Below are positions 27,351 to 35,980 of a stretch of 64,000 nucleotides of DNA, one piece after another. The notes under the pieces were generated by a model that was not told the DNA's origin, searched no databases, and saw only the letters and a list, made by a program, of their open reading frames with translations. Each line of letters opens with the position of its first letter. The first letter of the stretch is position 1. Both the position numbers and the translations under genes were made by a program. Origin of the DNA: Thiohalocapsa sp. PB-PSB1 (GTDB lineage: Bacteria > Pseudomonadota > Gammaproteobacteria > Chromatiales > Chromatiaceae); assembly GCA_016745215.1 (NCBI GenBank), contig CP050890.1, positions 3,658,001 through 3,722,000 on the forward strand, written 5' to 3'.

Positions 27351-28538
27351 TTATTGCAGTGGCAGTTCCGATGCAGAGCAGGTCGGCAGATAACCGGGGC
27401 TGATCTGCGCCAAAAACCGACGCAGGTCGGCGCTGGCCGGCGGGCGCTTGGTTTCGGTGACGAAGTTGCGTACCAGTGGCAACACGCGCTCGGCTTGATC
27501 CGCATCGATGATGGTCGCCAATAGTTGCTCGTAGGCCATCTGTACGGCATGTCGTCCAGAATGCTTACCTAATACCAGGCGATGCATGCGACCGACCTCG
27601 GCGGGATCGATGCCTTGATAATTCAGCGGATCCTTGAGCAGACCGTCCACATGGATGCCTGCCTCATGCGTAAAGGCGCCGTCGCCAACCAGGCTCTTGT
27701 GCCAGCCGACCGGCCGACCGGAAGCGCGTGCCACCAATTTGGATAAGTCATCGAAGTGAGTCAGATCGACTCCGGTATTGACAGCATGCACATGCTTCAG
27801 ACCCATCACCACCTCTTCCAAAGCGGCATTACCGGCGCGCTCGCCAAGGCCATGCACGGTGGTATTGATATGGGTTGCACCACCACGCACCGCAGCCAGG
27901 GTGTTGGCGGTTGCCAGGCCGAGATCGTCATGTGCGTGCATCTCGATCTCGCAATCGCAGATCGCGGCCAGATCGCGGATACGCTCGAAGGTACCGAACG
28001 GGTCGAGCAGACCAACCGTATCGGCGAAGCGGAAGCGTTGTGCACCAGCCTGCTGAGCAGCCTCTGCCGCGCGCCACAGAAATTCTGGATCGGCCCTCGA
28101 TGCATCCTCGGCACCCACACAGACCGCGAGCCCGAGATCCTGTGCGGCAGCCACCTGATGCTTGATTTGTGCCAACACCCAGGCGCGATCGCGCCCTAAT
28201 TTGCGCGCAATTTGCTGATCTGACATAGGGATTGACAGATCCACCAGAGCGACGCCCAGGTCGCGGCAAGCCTCGATATCCACTGGCATCATGCGCGTCC
28301 AAACCATCAGCCTTGCATTCAATCCGAGGCTGGCAACGGCGCGAATCGATGCGCGTTCCTCCTCGCCCATAGCAGGGATGCCGACCTCCAGTTCCGGCAC
28401 GCCGAGGGCATCGAGGCCGCGGGCAATGGCGAGCTTTTCGTCCAGCGAGAAAGCGACGCCGGCGGATTGTTCGCCATCGCGCAACGTGGTGTCATTGATA
28501 TGGACCGAGGGTCCGGCCAGAGACGCGGGAAGTTGCAT
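27351..28538 (-). CDS. nifV: homocitrate synthase
   Basis: NifV condenses acetyl-CoA with 2-oxoglutarate to homocitrate, the organic ligand of FeMo-co. The start was set at the ATG at 28538 because GGAG lies just upstream and the family signature INDTTLRDGEQSAGVAFS follows near residue 16; an upstream ATG at 28580 would overlap the sigma54 promoter element. The 395-residue protein has the TIM-barrel residues (EMHAHDDLGLATANTLAAV; HINTTVHGLGERAGNAALEE) and the C-terminal GKHSGRHAVQ region. Confidence 0.95.
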   Translation of the reverse strand: MQLPASLAGPSVHINDTTLRDGEQSAGVAFSLDEKLAIARGLDALGVPELEVGIPAMGEEERASIRAVASLGLNARLMVWTRMMPVDIEACRDLGVALVDLSIPMSDQQIARKLGRDRAWVLAQIKHQVAAAQDLGLAVCVGAEDASRADPEFLWRAAEAAQQAGAQRFRFADTVGLLDPFGTFERIRDLAAICDCEIEMHAHDDLGLATANTLAAVRGGATHINTTVHGLGERAGNAALEEVVMGLKHVHAVNTGVDLTHFDDLSKLVARASGRPVGWHKSLVGDGAFTHEAGIHVDGLLKDPLNYQGIDPAEVGRMHRLVLGKHSGRHAVQMAYEQLLATIIDADQAERVLPLVRNFVTETKRPPASADLRRFLAQISPGYLPTCSASELPLQ

Positions 28539-28575
28539 CGGTGGATCTCCAAAACCATTTATGATAGGCATCGAA

Positions 28576-28591
28576 AGCAATTATTGGGCCA
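28576..28591 (-). promoter_or_regulatory. sigma54 (-24/-12) promoter of nifV
   Basis: The minus strand reads TGGCCCA-ATAA-TTGCT, matching TGGCACG-N4-TTGCW with correct spacing. It is 38 bases before the nifV ATG and 115 bases after the terminator of the preceding gene pair. An imperfect NifA-type site (TGT-N10-ACG) lies upstream within 28676-28691. Confidence 0.8.
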
Positions 28592-28706
28592 GAATGAGAT
28601 CAGACGTAAATACAAAGCATTGGGGCTTTATCGACATCCATTGGGAGGTTTGCGACAGAGGCGATGGGGTCGCCTTGTCGCAGACGCGACGGTGTGGAGC
28701 ATGAGA

Positions 28707-28746
28707 TAAAAAAACCGGCCCGAGGTATCGTCATGCCGCGGGCCGG
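28707..28746 (-). terminator. rho-independent terminator after the small-gene pair
   Basis: On the minus strand CCGGCCCG pairs with CGGGCCGG across a 16-base loop region, followed directly by a run of T (TTTTTT). It ends the unit of the two small nif-cluster genes, 28 bases after the second stop. Confidence 0.88.
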
Positions 28747-28774
28747 ATTCAGGAGGGTAGGGGATTACTACTAT

Positions 28775-28966
28775 TTAGAATGGTGCTGTTTGTAATCCGT
28801 AAATTGCGGTTGCCACGATGAGACAAGTCGCACTGCAAGCAGTCAGTAACCTGGTACGAGCATCGCGGTCCGGCACTGCCCGCACGTCTTGCATTGCCTG
28901 CGATGACCCGCGGCTTAGCGGGTAGGCTGGAGAATGCATGGATTGCCCATTGACCAAGATCTTCAT
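28775..28966 (-). CDS. small single-pass membrane protein, nif cluster, unknown
   Basis: A 63-residue protein starting at the ATG at 28966 (MKILVNGQSMHSPAYPLSRG). The C-terminal third, LLTACSATCLIVATAIYGLQ, is a hydrophobic segment that could span the membrane and carries two cysteines. The start codon overlaps the TGA of the preceding 79-codon gene (ATGA), and a terminator follows. No family is recognised. Coupling and the sigma54 promoter in front support a real gene used during nitrogen fixation. Confidence 0.6.
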   Translation of the reverse strand: MKILVNGQSMHSPAYPLSRGSSQAMQDVRAVPDRDARTRLLTACSATCLIVATAIYGLQTAPF

Positions 28967-29202
28967 GACTCGTATCCCGACCTGCCGCACCCTGCCAACA
29001 CTTGCGCCTCGATGACGCGATGGAAGCGGGAATTGTGTGCATCTGCACCTATGACCTGCGACTGCAACTGGAGTTGGTACTGAGCTTGTTGCTGTAGGAA
29101 TTGCTGTCTCGATTCCGGGGGTACTTCGCCATAGGCCATATGGTTATTGCAGCAGCTTGGTGAGCGACCATAGTAGCTAGGCAGTGCATCGTATTCGTTC
29201 AT
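28963..29202 (-). CDS. small Gln-rich soluble protein, nif cluster, unknown
   Basis: A 79-residue protein with AGGA eight bases before the ATG at 29202. It has a Cys pair near the start (YYGRSPSCCNNHMAYG), a Gln-rich stretch (RQQFLQQQAQYQLQLQSQVI) likely helical, and a final Cys near the end (VLAGCGRSGYES). The Cys residues could bind a metal or cluster, but there is no clear motif. It is the first gene of a two-gene unit with its own -24/-12 element 67 bases upstream and a terminator behind. Unknown family. Confidence 0.62.
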   Translation of the reverse strand: MNEYDALPSYYGRSPSCCNNHMAYGEVPPESRQQFLQQQAQYQLQLQSQVIGADAHNSRFHRVIEAQVLAGCGRSGYES

Positions 29203-29268
29203 GGATCGATTCCTCTACGTATCGTACGTTGATTAGTTTTAGTATTCGCACATTGATGCGGGAAAGGA

Positions 29269-29284
29269 TGCGACCTTCATGCCA
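29269..29284 (-). promoter_or_regulatory. probable sigma54 promoter of the small-gene pair
   Basis: The minus strand reads TGGCATG-AAGG-TCGCA. The invariant GG and GC are present at correct spacing, with one change in the -12 TTGC. It lies 67 bases before the 79-codon gene. Confidence 0.65.
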
Positions 29285-29666
29285 GTTTTCAACAGGGCCG
29301 AACTGTTTATCCACCGGTCGTGCCTGCTGCTGGCGTAGACCCGGCTTCGCGGTGGGTTTTGCTGGGATCGGCTGCGTGCTGAATCCTTGGCCGGCCGGCT
29401 TGCTGCTCGCGGCGGTGGTTGCGAAAGCGCTCCTGAGTCATGCAGTGCGTCCTGCAATCTGCACAATCCTGGTGCAATGAATTCGGCTCGCATGGTTCTT
29501 TCCATTCGCTTCACGGCCATCGATGACCGATCCCCACAGCCCAAGGTCGGGTTTCCCCGCGCCAATCTAACTTTGAGAGGGTGGTTTTTTCGCCTAACGG
29601 CAACGGGATTCTACGCTGCCGATCGTTGGGGTTGCCAGCCTCTCGACCGAACCTATGAGCCGAACT
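29285..29666. other. Intergenic region between nifS end and the small genes
   Basis: About 380 bases with no supported gene. Activator sites for the small-gene promoter would be expected here, but I found no exact TGT-N10-ACA. Confidence 0.4.
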
Positions 29667-29826
29667 CAGGCGATTGCCGGAGAGAAACACACCCAGTGGC
29701 GCCGGATGCTGGTTCGTCTTCGCGAAGCAGCAACCCGCCCATAGTCGCTCTACAGGCGGGTTGCCGCGACGTCGATGCCGGACGCGAAGAAAGCCCGGTG
29801 GTCTGTTTCTCGACAGAAATCGTCTC
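29667..29826 (-). repeat. R-family palindromic repeat R7, forming the nifS stop codon
   Basis: Full-length copy from CAGGCGATTGCCGGAGAGAA to CTCGACAGAAATCGTCT with the inner pair AACCCGCCCATAG/CTACAGGCGGGTT. The minus-strand TGA of nifS is made by its last bases (TGAGACGATTTCTG). Confidence 0.9.
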
Positions 29827-31057
29827 AGGCGTAGGCTGGCTGGAACGCTTTGTCCGGCTCGCTCACCGGTCCGTTGCCGTCCCAGTAAGGGGATAATTTA
29901 CGTAATTGTGCAACGATTGGCGGCACCGCCTCGATTACGCGGTCGATTTCCTCAGGTGTGTTATAGCGCGACAGTGAAAAGCGCGTGGTGCCATGAGCGG
30001 CAGTGAACGGAATGCCCATGGCGCGCATCACATGGCTGGGTTCCAGCGAACCGGAAGTGCAGGCCGAACCGCTGGACGCGGCGATGCCCAACTTGTTCAA
30101 CAGCAATAAAATCGCCTCGCCCTCGATGTATTCGAAGGCAATATTGCTGGTGTTAGGAAGCCGGTTGGACGGATCTCCGGTGACGAAGCAATTCGGTACT
30201 GCTGCCAGGATGCCTTGCTCTAGCCGGTCGCGCAAGACGCGCACCTGAGTCTTTTCGTCTTCCATATGGGTCATTGCCAACTCGCAGGCCTTGCCCAGTG
30301 CGATGATCGATGCGCTGTTTTCGGTACCGGCACGCCGACCACGCTCCTGATGCCCTCCGCGCAACAGTGGCCGAAAGCGTGTGCCACGGCGCAGATACAG
30401 CACTCCAACTCCTTTGGGTGCATGCAATTTATGCCCGGACAGCGACAACATATCGATGCTGGTGTGCTTCAGATCGATCGGCACCTTGCCGACTGCCTGC
30501 ACCGCATCGGTATGAAACAACACACCGGCAGAACGCGCTAATTCCGCCATTTCCTCCACTGGGAACAAAGTGCCGCTTTCGTTATTCGCCCACATGACCG
30601 AGACGATGGCGACCTTATTCGATAGCACATCCATGTACTGCTGCATGTCCAGTCGGCCCCTATGATCGACTGTCAGATAATGCACCTTGTAGCCGTCCTT
30701 TTCCAAATAGTCGCATAGACTCAACACCGCTGGATGCTCGACCAGGGTCGTGATGATCTCGCGCCGCTCCGGTTGTGCCTTCAGCGCTGACAAAATCGCC
30801 GTGGAATCGGATTCCGTGCCGCAGGATGTGAATATGATCTCGGAGTCCAAATCAGCGCCGAGCAAGACCTGCACCTGCTGCCGGGCGCCCTTGATGGCGC
30901 GCCCGACGCGGTCGCCGAATTGATGGACAGACGACGGGTTGCCGAATTGCTCGGTAAAGTAGGGCAGCATGGCCTGTACCACCTCGGGGTCGACCATCGT
31001 GGTGGCATTGTTATCGAGATAAATACCGGCTGAAGCCGGCGCAGCTGAAACAGTCAT
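29825..31057 (-). CDS. nifS: NifS cysteine desulfurase
   Basis: A PLP enzyme that takes sulfur from cysteine and passes it to NifU for Fe-S cluster assembly. The start was set at the ATG at 31057 (MTVSAAPASAGIYLDNNATT), giving 410 residues; the frame runs 53 codons further upstream without support. Visible features are the PLP-binding lysine in LSLSGHKLHAPKG, HTDAVQAVGK, and the active-site cysteine in SSGSACTSGSLEPSH. It follows nifU with ~220 bases between. The last codons run into repeat R7, which supplies the stop. Confidence 0.96.
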   Translation of the reverse strand: MTVSAAPASAGIYLDNNATTMVDPEVVQAMLPYFTEQFGNPSSVHQFGDRVGRAIKGARQQVQVLLGADLDSEIIFTSCGTESDSTAILSALKAQPERREIITTLVEHPAVLSLCDYLEKDGYKVHYLTVDHRGRLDMQQYMDVLSNKVAIVSVMWANNESGTLFPVEEMAELARSAGVLFHTDAVQAVGKVPIDLKHTSIDMLSLSGHKLHAPKGVGVLYLRRGTRFRPLLRGGHQERGRRAGTENSASIIALGKACELAMTHMEDEKTQVRVLRDRLEQGILAAVPNCFVTGDPSNRLPNTSNIAFEYIEGEAILLLLNKLGIAASSGSACTSGSLEPSHVMRAMGIPFTAAHGTTRFSLSRYNTPEEIDRVIEAVPPIVAQLRKLSPYWDGNGPVSEPDKAFQPAYA

Positions 31058-31279
31058 ATTGGGGATACCTGAGGATGCAGCGAATAGGGAAGCAGGATCT
31101 GGTCGCAGTGACTTTGGGTCGCAGTAGCTTTGGATTGTGCTAGGCTGCATATCGAAATCAGCCGCGAGTCCGTCGTAAAGCAAGCACGAAATGCCAGGGC
31201 TCAGACTCAGCGCCACAAGCGCTGAGCAATGAAGACCCCGGGGCGGAAGTTGCGGGGCGGAATTTACTGCCCTGTCGGC

Positions 31280-32179
31280 TTAGACGATGACCCCTTGGCT
31301 TTCCGCCCTGGATGCTGGACCCTTAGGCGCCGGAATCACGCGCACGAACTCTCCCAAATCCTCGACGATGCGCTGCTGGATCCCATCCAATGTGGTCGAT
31401 GCCATTTGACAGCCTGAACATGCACCGGTCATATTCACATAAACATTCTTGCCGTCGATGTCCACCAGTTCGACATCGCCGTGATCGCGCTGAAGATTCG
31501 GGCGGATCGCCTCGATCGCGTTCTCAATGCGGCGAATGCGTTGTAGATTAGTCAGTTTGGTCTTGCCGATCGGCGGCGGGGGTGGCGCCGATGGGTCGAA
31601 AGTCTTGCCCTGCTCGGCCAATGTACGGGTCAGAATTTCTTCAATGCCCTCATGGCAAGCCGAACAGCCGCCACCGGCCTTGGTATAGTTGGTGACCTCT
31701 TCCACCGTACTCAGATTGTTGGCTCGGATGGTGTCTTCGATCAACACGGCATCGATGGCAAAGCATTTGCAAATCAATGCGCCTTCCTCGTGGTCATCCT
31801 TCCATTCCTCACCACGGTAGTTTGCGATCGCCGCTTGCAAAGCCTCACGACCCATCACTGAGCAATGCATCTTTTCCGGCGGCAGCCCTTCCAGAAAATC
31901 AGCGATATCCTGGTTGCTGACATCCAGTGCTTGGTCCAATGTCATGCCTTTGATGATTTCGGTCAGCGCCGAGCTGGAGGCGATGGCCGAACCGCAGCCA
32001 AAGGTCTGAAAGCCGGCATCGAGAATTGTCTCGTCGTCCGGATTCACCTTCAGCGTAAGCCGCAGCGCGTCGCCGCAGGACAGCGAGCCGACCTCGCCGA
32101 TGGCGTTTGCCTCAGCCACGGCACCGGCATTACGCGGATTGAAAAAATGCTCTTTAACGGTTTCGGAATAGTCCCACAT
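31280..32179 (-). CDS. nifU: NifU Fe-S cluster scaffold
   Basis: The start was set at the ATG at 32179 (MWDYSETVKEHFFNPRNAGA), with GGAG upstream. The 299-residue protein shows the three NifU parts. The IscU-type N-terminus has cysteines in LSCGDALRL, FGCGSAIASS and MHCSVMG. A central permanent [2Fe-2S] domain carries ICKCF and GGGCSACH. A C-terminal Nfu domain has GACSGCQMAS. It receives sulfur from NifS and builds clusters for nitrogenase. A sigma54 promoter lies 123 bases upstream with a NifA-type site beyond it. Confidence 0.97.
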   Translation of the reverse strand: MWDYSETVKEHFFNPRNAGAVAEANAIGEVGSLSCGDALRLTLKVNPDDETILDAGFQTFGCGSAIASSSALTEIIKGMTLDQALDVSNQDIADFLEGLPPEKMHCSVMGREALQAAIANYRGEEWKDDHEEGALICKCFAIDAVLIEDTIRANNLSTVEEVTNYTKAGGGCSACHEGIEEILTRTLAEQGKTFDPSAPPPPPIGKTKLTNLQRIRRIENAIEAIRPNLQRDHGDVELVDIDGKNVYVNMTGACSGCQMASTTLDGIQQRIVEDLGEFVRVIPAPKGPASRAESQGVIV

Positions 32180-32301
32180 AGCTTGACTCCGGTAGACCTG
32201 CTGGTTCGGCAGATAGAGGCAATTCTGATCGAAGTTCGTATTACTCCGATACAAACATTTCAGCCATCGCCCCATATCGATTTATTTCAAACCTGAACCA
32301 C

Positions 32302-32317
32302 AGCAATTTGCGCGCCA
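32302..32317 (-). promoter_or_regulatory. sigma54 (-24/-12) promoter of nifUS
   Basis: The minus strand reads TGGCGCG-CAAA-TTGCT, a strong match to TGGCACG-N4-TTGCW, 123 bases upstream of nifU. Confidence 0.88.
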
Positions 32318-32381
32318 GGTTTAATGCACGCAGTCAGTCACTGAGTAAAGCCGTTGAATACCGTTACGCTCGATCCGGAAA

Positions 32382-32397
32382 TGTCGCACCTGAGACA
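32382..32397. promoter_or_regulatory. NifA-type upstream activator site
   Basis: An exact TGT-N10-ACA (TGTCGCACCTGAGACA) 65 bases upstream of the nifU -24 element, the usual range for NifA binding. Confidence 0.75.
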
Positions 32398-32489
32398 GCA
32401 GGGGAGGGCGCCCAGGTCGTAAAACCGACAAGTGTCGTCGGCCTCCCGGACCGGCGCGCCGAGCCGCATAGATCGTGATCAGGTAGCGG

Positions 32490-32815
32490 TTTATGAATAA
32501 CCTATAAAACGCTATCCAGACATCGGCGGAGTGCAATCGGAGTCGGGGTCGCTATCGGAATCGGAATCGAAATCGAGAGAGAAAACGCCCTATGCCATTC
32601 GGTCATGAAAAAGGTACTGCTCGATCGTAGTGTGGCCATGCTCACGAAGCTCGGACAGCGTGGCTAGGCGGTCAGCGAAGAGCTTGGCGGATATCGGATT
32701 GGTCAGTTCGATACCGACGCCGATACCGATACCGACGCCGATAGCGGTACCGAGCTTAGTCGGCAGGCGACACCCAAGCCAAAAACCTGTTTAGCTTGTT
32801 TCTGCACCATCACGA
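32490..32815 (+). pseudogene. four-helix-bundle protein relic copy 2 (internally deleted, inverted)
   Basis: The reverse complement matches 20463-21050. From the CACCATCACGAAG end, the segment coding VAMLTKLGQRG, a stop, AVSEELGGYRIGQFDTDAD is kept, then ~290 bases of the middle are missing. The joint is at the CCTTTT/CATGACCGAATGGCAT boundary, and the TCGATTTCGATTCCGATTCC end is present. It sits between the nifU promoter region and the 3' end of the oxidoreductase gene. Confidence 0.7.
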
Positions 32816-32819
32816 AGCG

Positions 32820-34526
32820 CTATTTCGCCCGCGCGTAGGGCCAGGCAACCAGGCCCCCCTCCATGATCTTGACATTTTTCCAGCCATGTTGCTGCAAGAT
32901 CGCCGCGCCTTCATAGCCGCGCAATGAAGTCTTGCAATACAAGATAATCTCGCGGTCTTTGTCCTCTGGCAGCTCGTCCAGACAATCGCGCAATGCGGCC
33001 AGCGGGATCAGGGTCTCGCCGATGCCCAGCCGCATCTCGTCGAATTCTAGCGGGCTGCGCATATCGAGAAAAAAGCTATCCGCGCGGCTGTCGATGCGCT
33101 GTTTCACTTCATTGATACTGATACCTTGCATACGGCCTTCCAATTTGTTCTCCAAGGCATGCGCCGCGACGATGCCGTGATCCAGCGCCAGGGAATAGGG
33201 CGGCGCGTAGGGCAGATCCGCATGCGCCAGATCTTCCACCGAGAGCTTGCCGCGAATGGCCATCGCAACCGTAACGACGCGTTTGCTGGCATCGCCTGGG
33301 CCGATGCATTGATAGCCGAGGATACGGCCGCTGTCGCGATCGGCCAGCATCTTGCTGATCAACAATTCCCCCTGCTGGAATACCGGCATATCCAGCCCGG
33401 AAACGGTCACGGTCTCGATATTCGTGAAGCCCTCGGCGCGCGCCCGCTGCTCAGACAAGCCGGTGAAGCCGATCGTGTAATCGAAAAACCTGTAAATTCC
33501 AGTATGTGTAACACCCGGGAACCGGGCGCTCTCCGGCTTGATCAGATTCTGCCCGGCAACGCGGCCTTGTAGTTTGGCTGTATCGCCGTAGGGTGCGCGG
33601 ATCGGGCGACCGGTGATCAGGGATTTGCATTCCACGCAATCGCCCACCGCGAAAATGTCCGGGTCCGAGGTTTGCATGAAATCATTGACGCGGATGCCTC
33701 CCAAAGTGCCGATCTCCAGTCCCGCGGCCTTCGCCAATGAAACATTGGGCTGAACGCCCACCGCCAACACCGCGAGTTGGCACGCTAGTTCGTTGCCATC
33801 CGTGAGCTCTACTCCCGTCAACCGGCCATGCTTGCCGATGAATCGAGCAATGCCATTGCCGAGCAGAACTTCCACGTCCCTGCTGTCGAGATGCATTTCC
33901 ACCAAGCGGGCAAGTTCCGCATCCAAAAACTGCAAAATCCGCTCGTTTTTTTCCACCAGCCTGGTGTCGATGCGCGCCAGCCGCAGTGCCTTGCACACTT
34001 CCAGGCCGATCAATCCACCGCCGACCACGACTGCTTTACGCGTCCGCTTTTGCTTGCACACCTTTTGTAGAGCCTCGGCATCGCCGACGGAATGCAAGGT
34101 ATGCACGCCTTCCAGCTCGATACCGGGCACATCCAGGTGCATCGGCGCTGCCCCGGTGGCGATCACCAGTCGGTCATACGGCAATTGATCCTGTGCACCA
34201 CTGGCCAAATCCTGAACGCTGACCGTCTTGGCCTGGCGGTCAATATGCAGGGCTTCGGTTTCGACCTTCGCCTCAAAGCCCTTGGCTTCGCCGAAAAGCA
34301 TCGGATCGCGCACTGCTTCGGCTGGTGCGCAGACCAGAAGGTCGTGGTCTCCGACATTGCCGCCGACAGCATCATGAAGCAAGCCGCAGGAGGCCATCGA
34401 CAATTCAGGCTCCCTCTGGATCAGCGTGATGGACGCGAACTCATCAGTGCGTCGGGCCTTGGCAGCAGCCTTCAGCCCGGCAGCGGAGCCGCCGATGACA
34501 ACAATACGGGTGGGTCGAGAAGACAT
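32820..34526 (-). CDS. FAD-dependent pyridine nucleotide-disulfide oxidoreductase with C-terminal rhodanese domain
   Basis: A 568-residue protein. Residues ~1-340 are a two-dinucleotide-binding oxidoreductase (IVVIGGSAAGLKAAAKAR for FAD; AVVVGGGLIGLEVCKALRLA for NAD(P)H; IFAVGDCVE). The dimerisation domain follows to ~450. A rhodanese domain (residues ~465-565) has a catalytic-loop Cys in ILYCKTSLRGYEGA. The fold and rhodanese tail match CoA-disulfide/persulfide reductase relatives; the active Cys of that group appears as MASCGLLHDAVGG near residue 50. AGGAG precedes the ATG. Located just upstream of nifU on the same strand, it may handle sulfane sulfur or electrons for cluster assembly; this is inference. 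No sigma54 element was found in front of it. Confidence 0.88.
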   Translation of the reverse strand: MSSRPTRIVVIGGSAAGLKAAAKARRTDEFASITLIQREPELSMASCGLLHDAVGGNVGDHDLLVCAPAEAVRDPMLFGEAKGFEAKVETEALHIDRQAKTVSVQDLASGAQDQLPYDRLVIATGAAPMHLDVPGIELEGVHTLHSVGDAEALQKVCKQKRTRKAVVVGGGLIGLEVCKALRLARIDTRLVEKNERILQFLDAELARLVEMHLDSRDVEVLLGNGIARFIGKHGRLTGVELTDGNELACQLAVLAVGVQPNVSLAKAAGLEIGTLGGIRVNDFMQTSDPDIFAVGDCVECKSLITGRPIRAPYGDTAKLQGRVAGQNLIKPESARFPGVTHTGIYRFFDYTIGFTGLSEQRARAEGFTNIETVTVSGLDMPVFQQGELLISKMLADRDSGRILGYQCIGPGDASKRVVTVAMAIRGKLSVEDLAHADLPYAPPYSLALDHGIVAAHALENKLEGRMQGISINEVKQRIDSRADSFFLDMRSPLEFDEMRLGIGETLIPLAALRDCLDELPEDKDREIILYCKTSLRGYEGAAILQQHGWKNVKIMEGGLVAWPYARAK

Positions 34527-34910
34527 GGGGTACTACTACTCCTGACTGGGATGAACTTCGGTAAAACGGATCTCGGCAAAGCCACATGGCGTCCGGGTTT
34601 GCTCGAACAATCGTTGTGGCTGTAAACAAATGGTTGAACGCATGCAAACGGACGCACGCGTCAGCGACTCCATCGCCCGCGGCGTTCCAATAAAGGTGCC
34701 AAATACAGACGACAGTGTGATGTCGATGGCGAGAGGGGGGAAATGCGTTTCCGCAAGCCGGCCAATGGGCATCCTGATCTGCATCAGTACCCCTGCAACA
34801 GCAACCTAGGCTATTGCTTCTGATCCATCCCGGGGATACGCTTCTGGTCCGCAAGATGCCCGATTACTACCAGGGCCGCGGTGCCGAACAAGGCCAGCAC
34901 CTAGTGCAGC

Positions 34911-34980
34911 GGCGCGGATGTCCCGCTACCATTTCTGGACGAGAAGACAAGCCAGGTGGTCGTTTTCTCGGCAAAAATAT
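34911..34980. repeat. solo CTAG-MITE end joined to R-family fragment R8
   Basis: CTAGTGCAGCGGCGCGGATG and the following CCCGCTACC match the right end of MITE copy A (4487-4637) almost exactly. From ~34933, CTGGACGAGAAGACAAGCCA and GGTGGTCGTTTTCTCGGCA match the last third of the R family. Confidence 0.7.
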
Positions 34981-35056
34981 TATAATTTCAAGGACTTAAA
35001 GATCAATATTTAGGGTGCTGCCTGCATTTTTCAGCTATTCACCCAGAATGAAGTTT

Positions 35057-35134
35057 GATTCACCGCAGAGACGCAGAGAATGCAGAGAAGAGGAATGCAT
35101 TGACCTTGCGCACTCTGCGTCTCTGCGGTGAATC
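35057..35134. repeat. 78-bp palindromic repeat with 22-bp perfect arms
   Basis: GATTCACCGCAGAGACGCAG plus AG on the left and its exact inverse CTCTGCGTCTCTGCGGTGAATC (split here as arm) on the right enclose a 34-base loop. The CACCGCAGAGACGCAGAG word recurs as a dispersed repeat in various bacterial genomes (recollection, not checked). Confidence 0.8.
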
Positions 35135-35980
35135 CTCACCTTCCTTGAAGGTAGCAACCCGTATTCATCAAGAGAGCTTGCGCTCCAGATACCCGAAATT
35201 GAGTTGTCTAAAGTGAAGTAAAGTCGCTATTTTTTGTCCTGTACACACATTGGTAAGTTCACAAGCTCTTCGCATCCGAACATCTCACCCCAGACGAAAC
35301 TTTATATTCGCACTGGCAACCACAAAACTCGCTTGCTGCAAAAATGAAAAATCCAGTGCAAACATTTTGTGCAAATATTATGCCTCTCACCTTTGAAATC
35401 CCTTTAAAATCTGAGAGCTAAACTTGATTCTGGCTTTATCGATAGGCTGTAATCCATTGATTTTTTCTTCGCTGATGGTTCAAAGCCACTTGCTTCAACG
35501 TACAAAAAAACAAAAAATATGCGACTCCGAAGTCGCGGTCGGTTACGCACGAAATGCGGGTGTAAATAACAAAAACTTGAGAAATGTGATATTCCTCCGC
35601 ATCTCCGAGAATTGACCACTGCGGTATCCAGACTCTGTTCGCAGTATGGTTACGTGAATGACGGCAACCTCCTTACCGGTGAACCGGCATTTGGCGTGAA
35701 GCCGTAACTCGAAAGTCCACTGATCTTCGGTATAGAGTCTAGCCGCCAGGCGAAGATTAGGCATTCAGCGAAGTCTCGCATTCTACCCGCGATAACCAAC
35801 AACCACGATGAGGGTGAGCCATCCTTGCAGCTGCCGAACCATACGTTTCAGTGAAACCTCGACTTATAATTATCATTTTGTAAGCTGTTTACCTACATCC
35901 AAGGATGAACTCAGTCTACTTTCGGTTTATGCTAGTGACTGAGTCCCAAGGTAGGCTCTAGTTAAAGTTAAGCATAATAA

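Larger units (their letters stand above)
34527..35980. other. 1.45-kb non-coding, repeat-bearing region
   Basis: Between the oxidoreductase start and the IS4-like element I see no gene with a ribosome site and motif. It contains a CTAG-MITE solo end, a fragment of the R family and a 78-bp palindrome (listed separately). 35140-35980 is clearly more AT-rich than its surroundings. Confidence 0.55.

Noticed and set aside
34580..34596. Possible sigma54 element TGGCGTC...TTTGCT near the FAD/rhodanese oxidoreductase
   Set aside because: It is on the plus strand, away from the gene, and the GG-GC spacing is one base too long.
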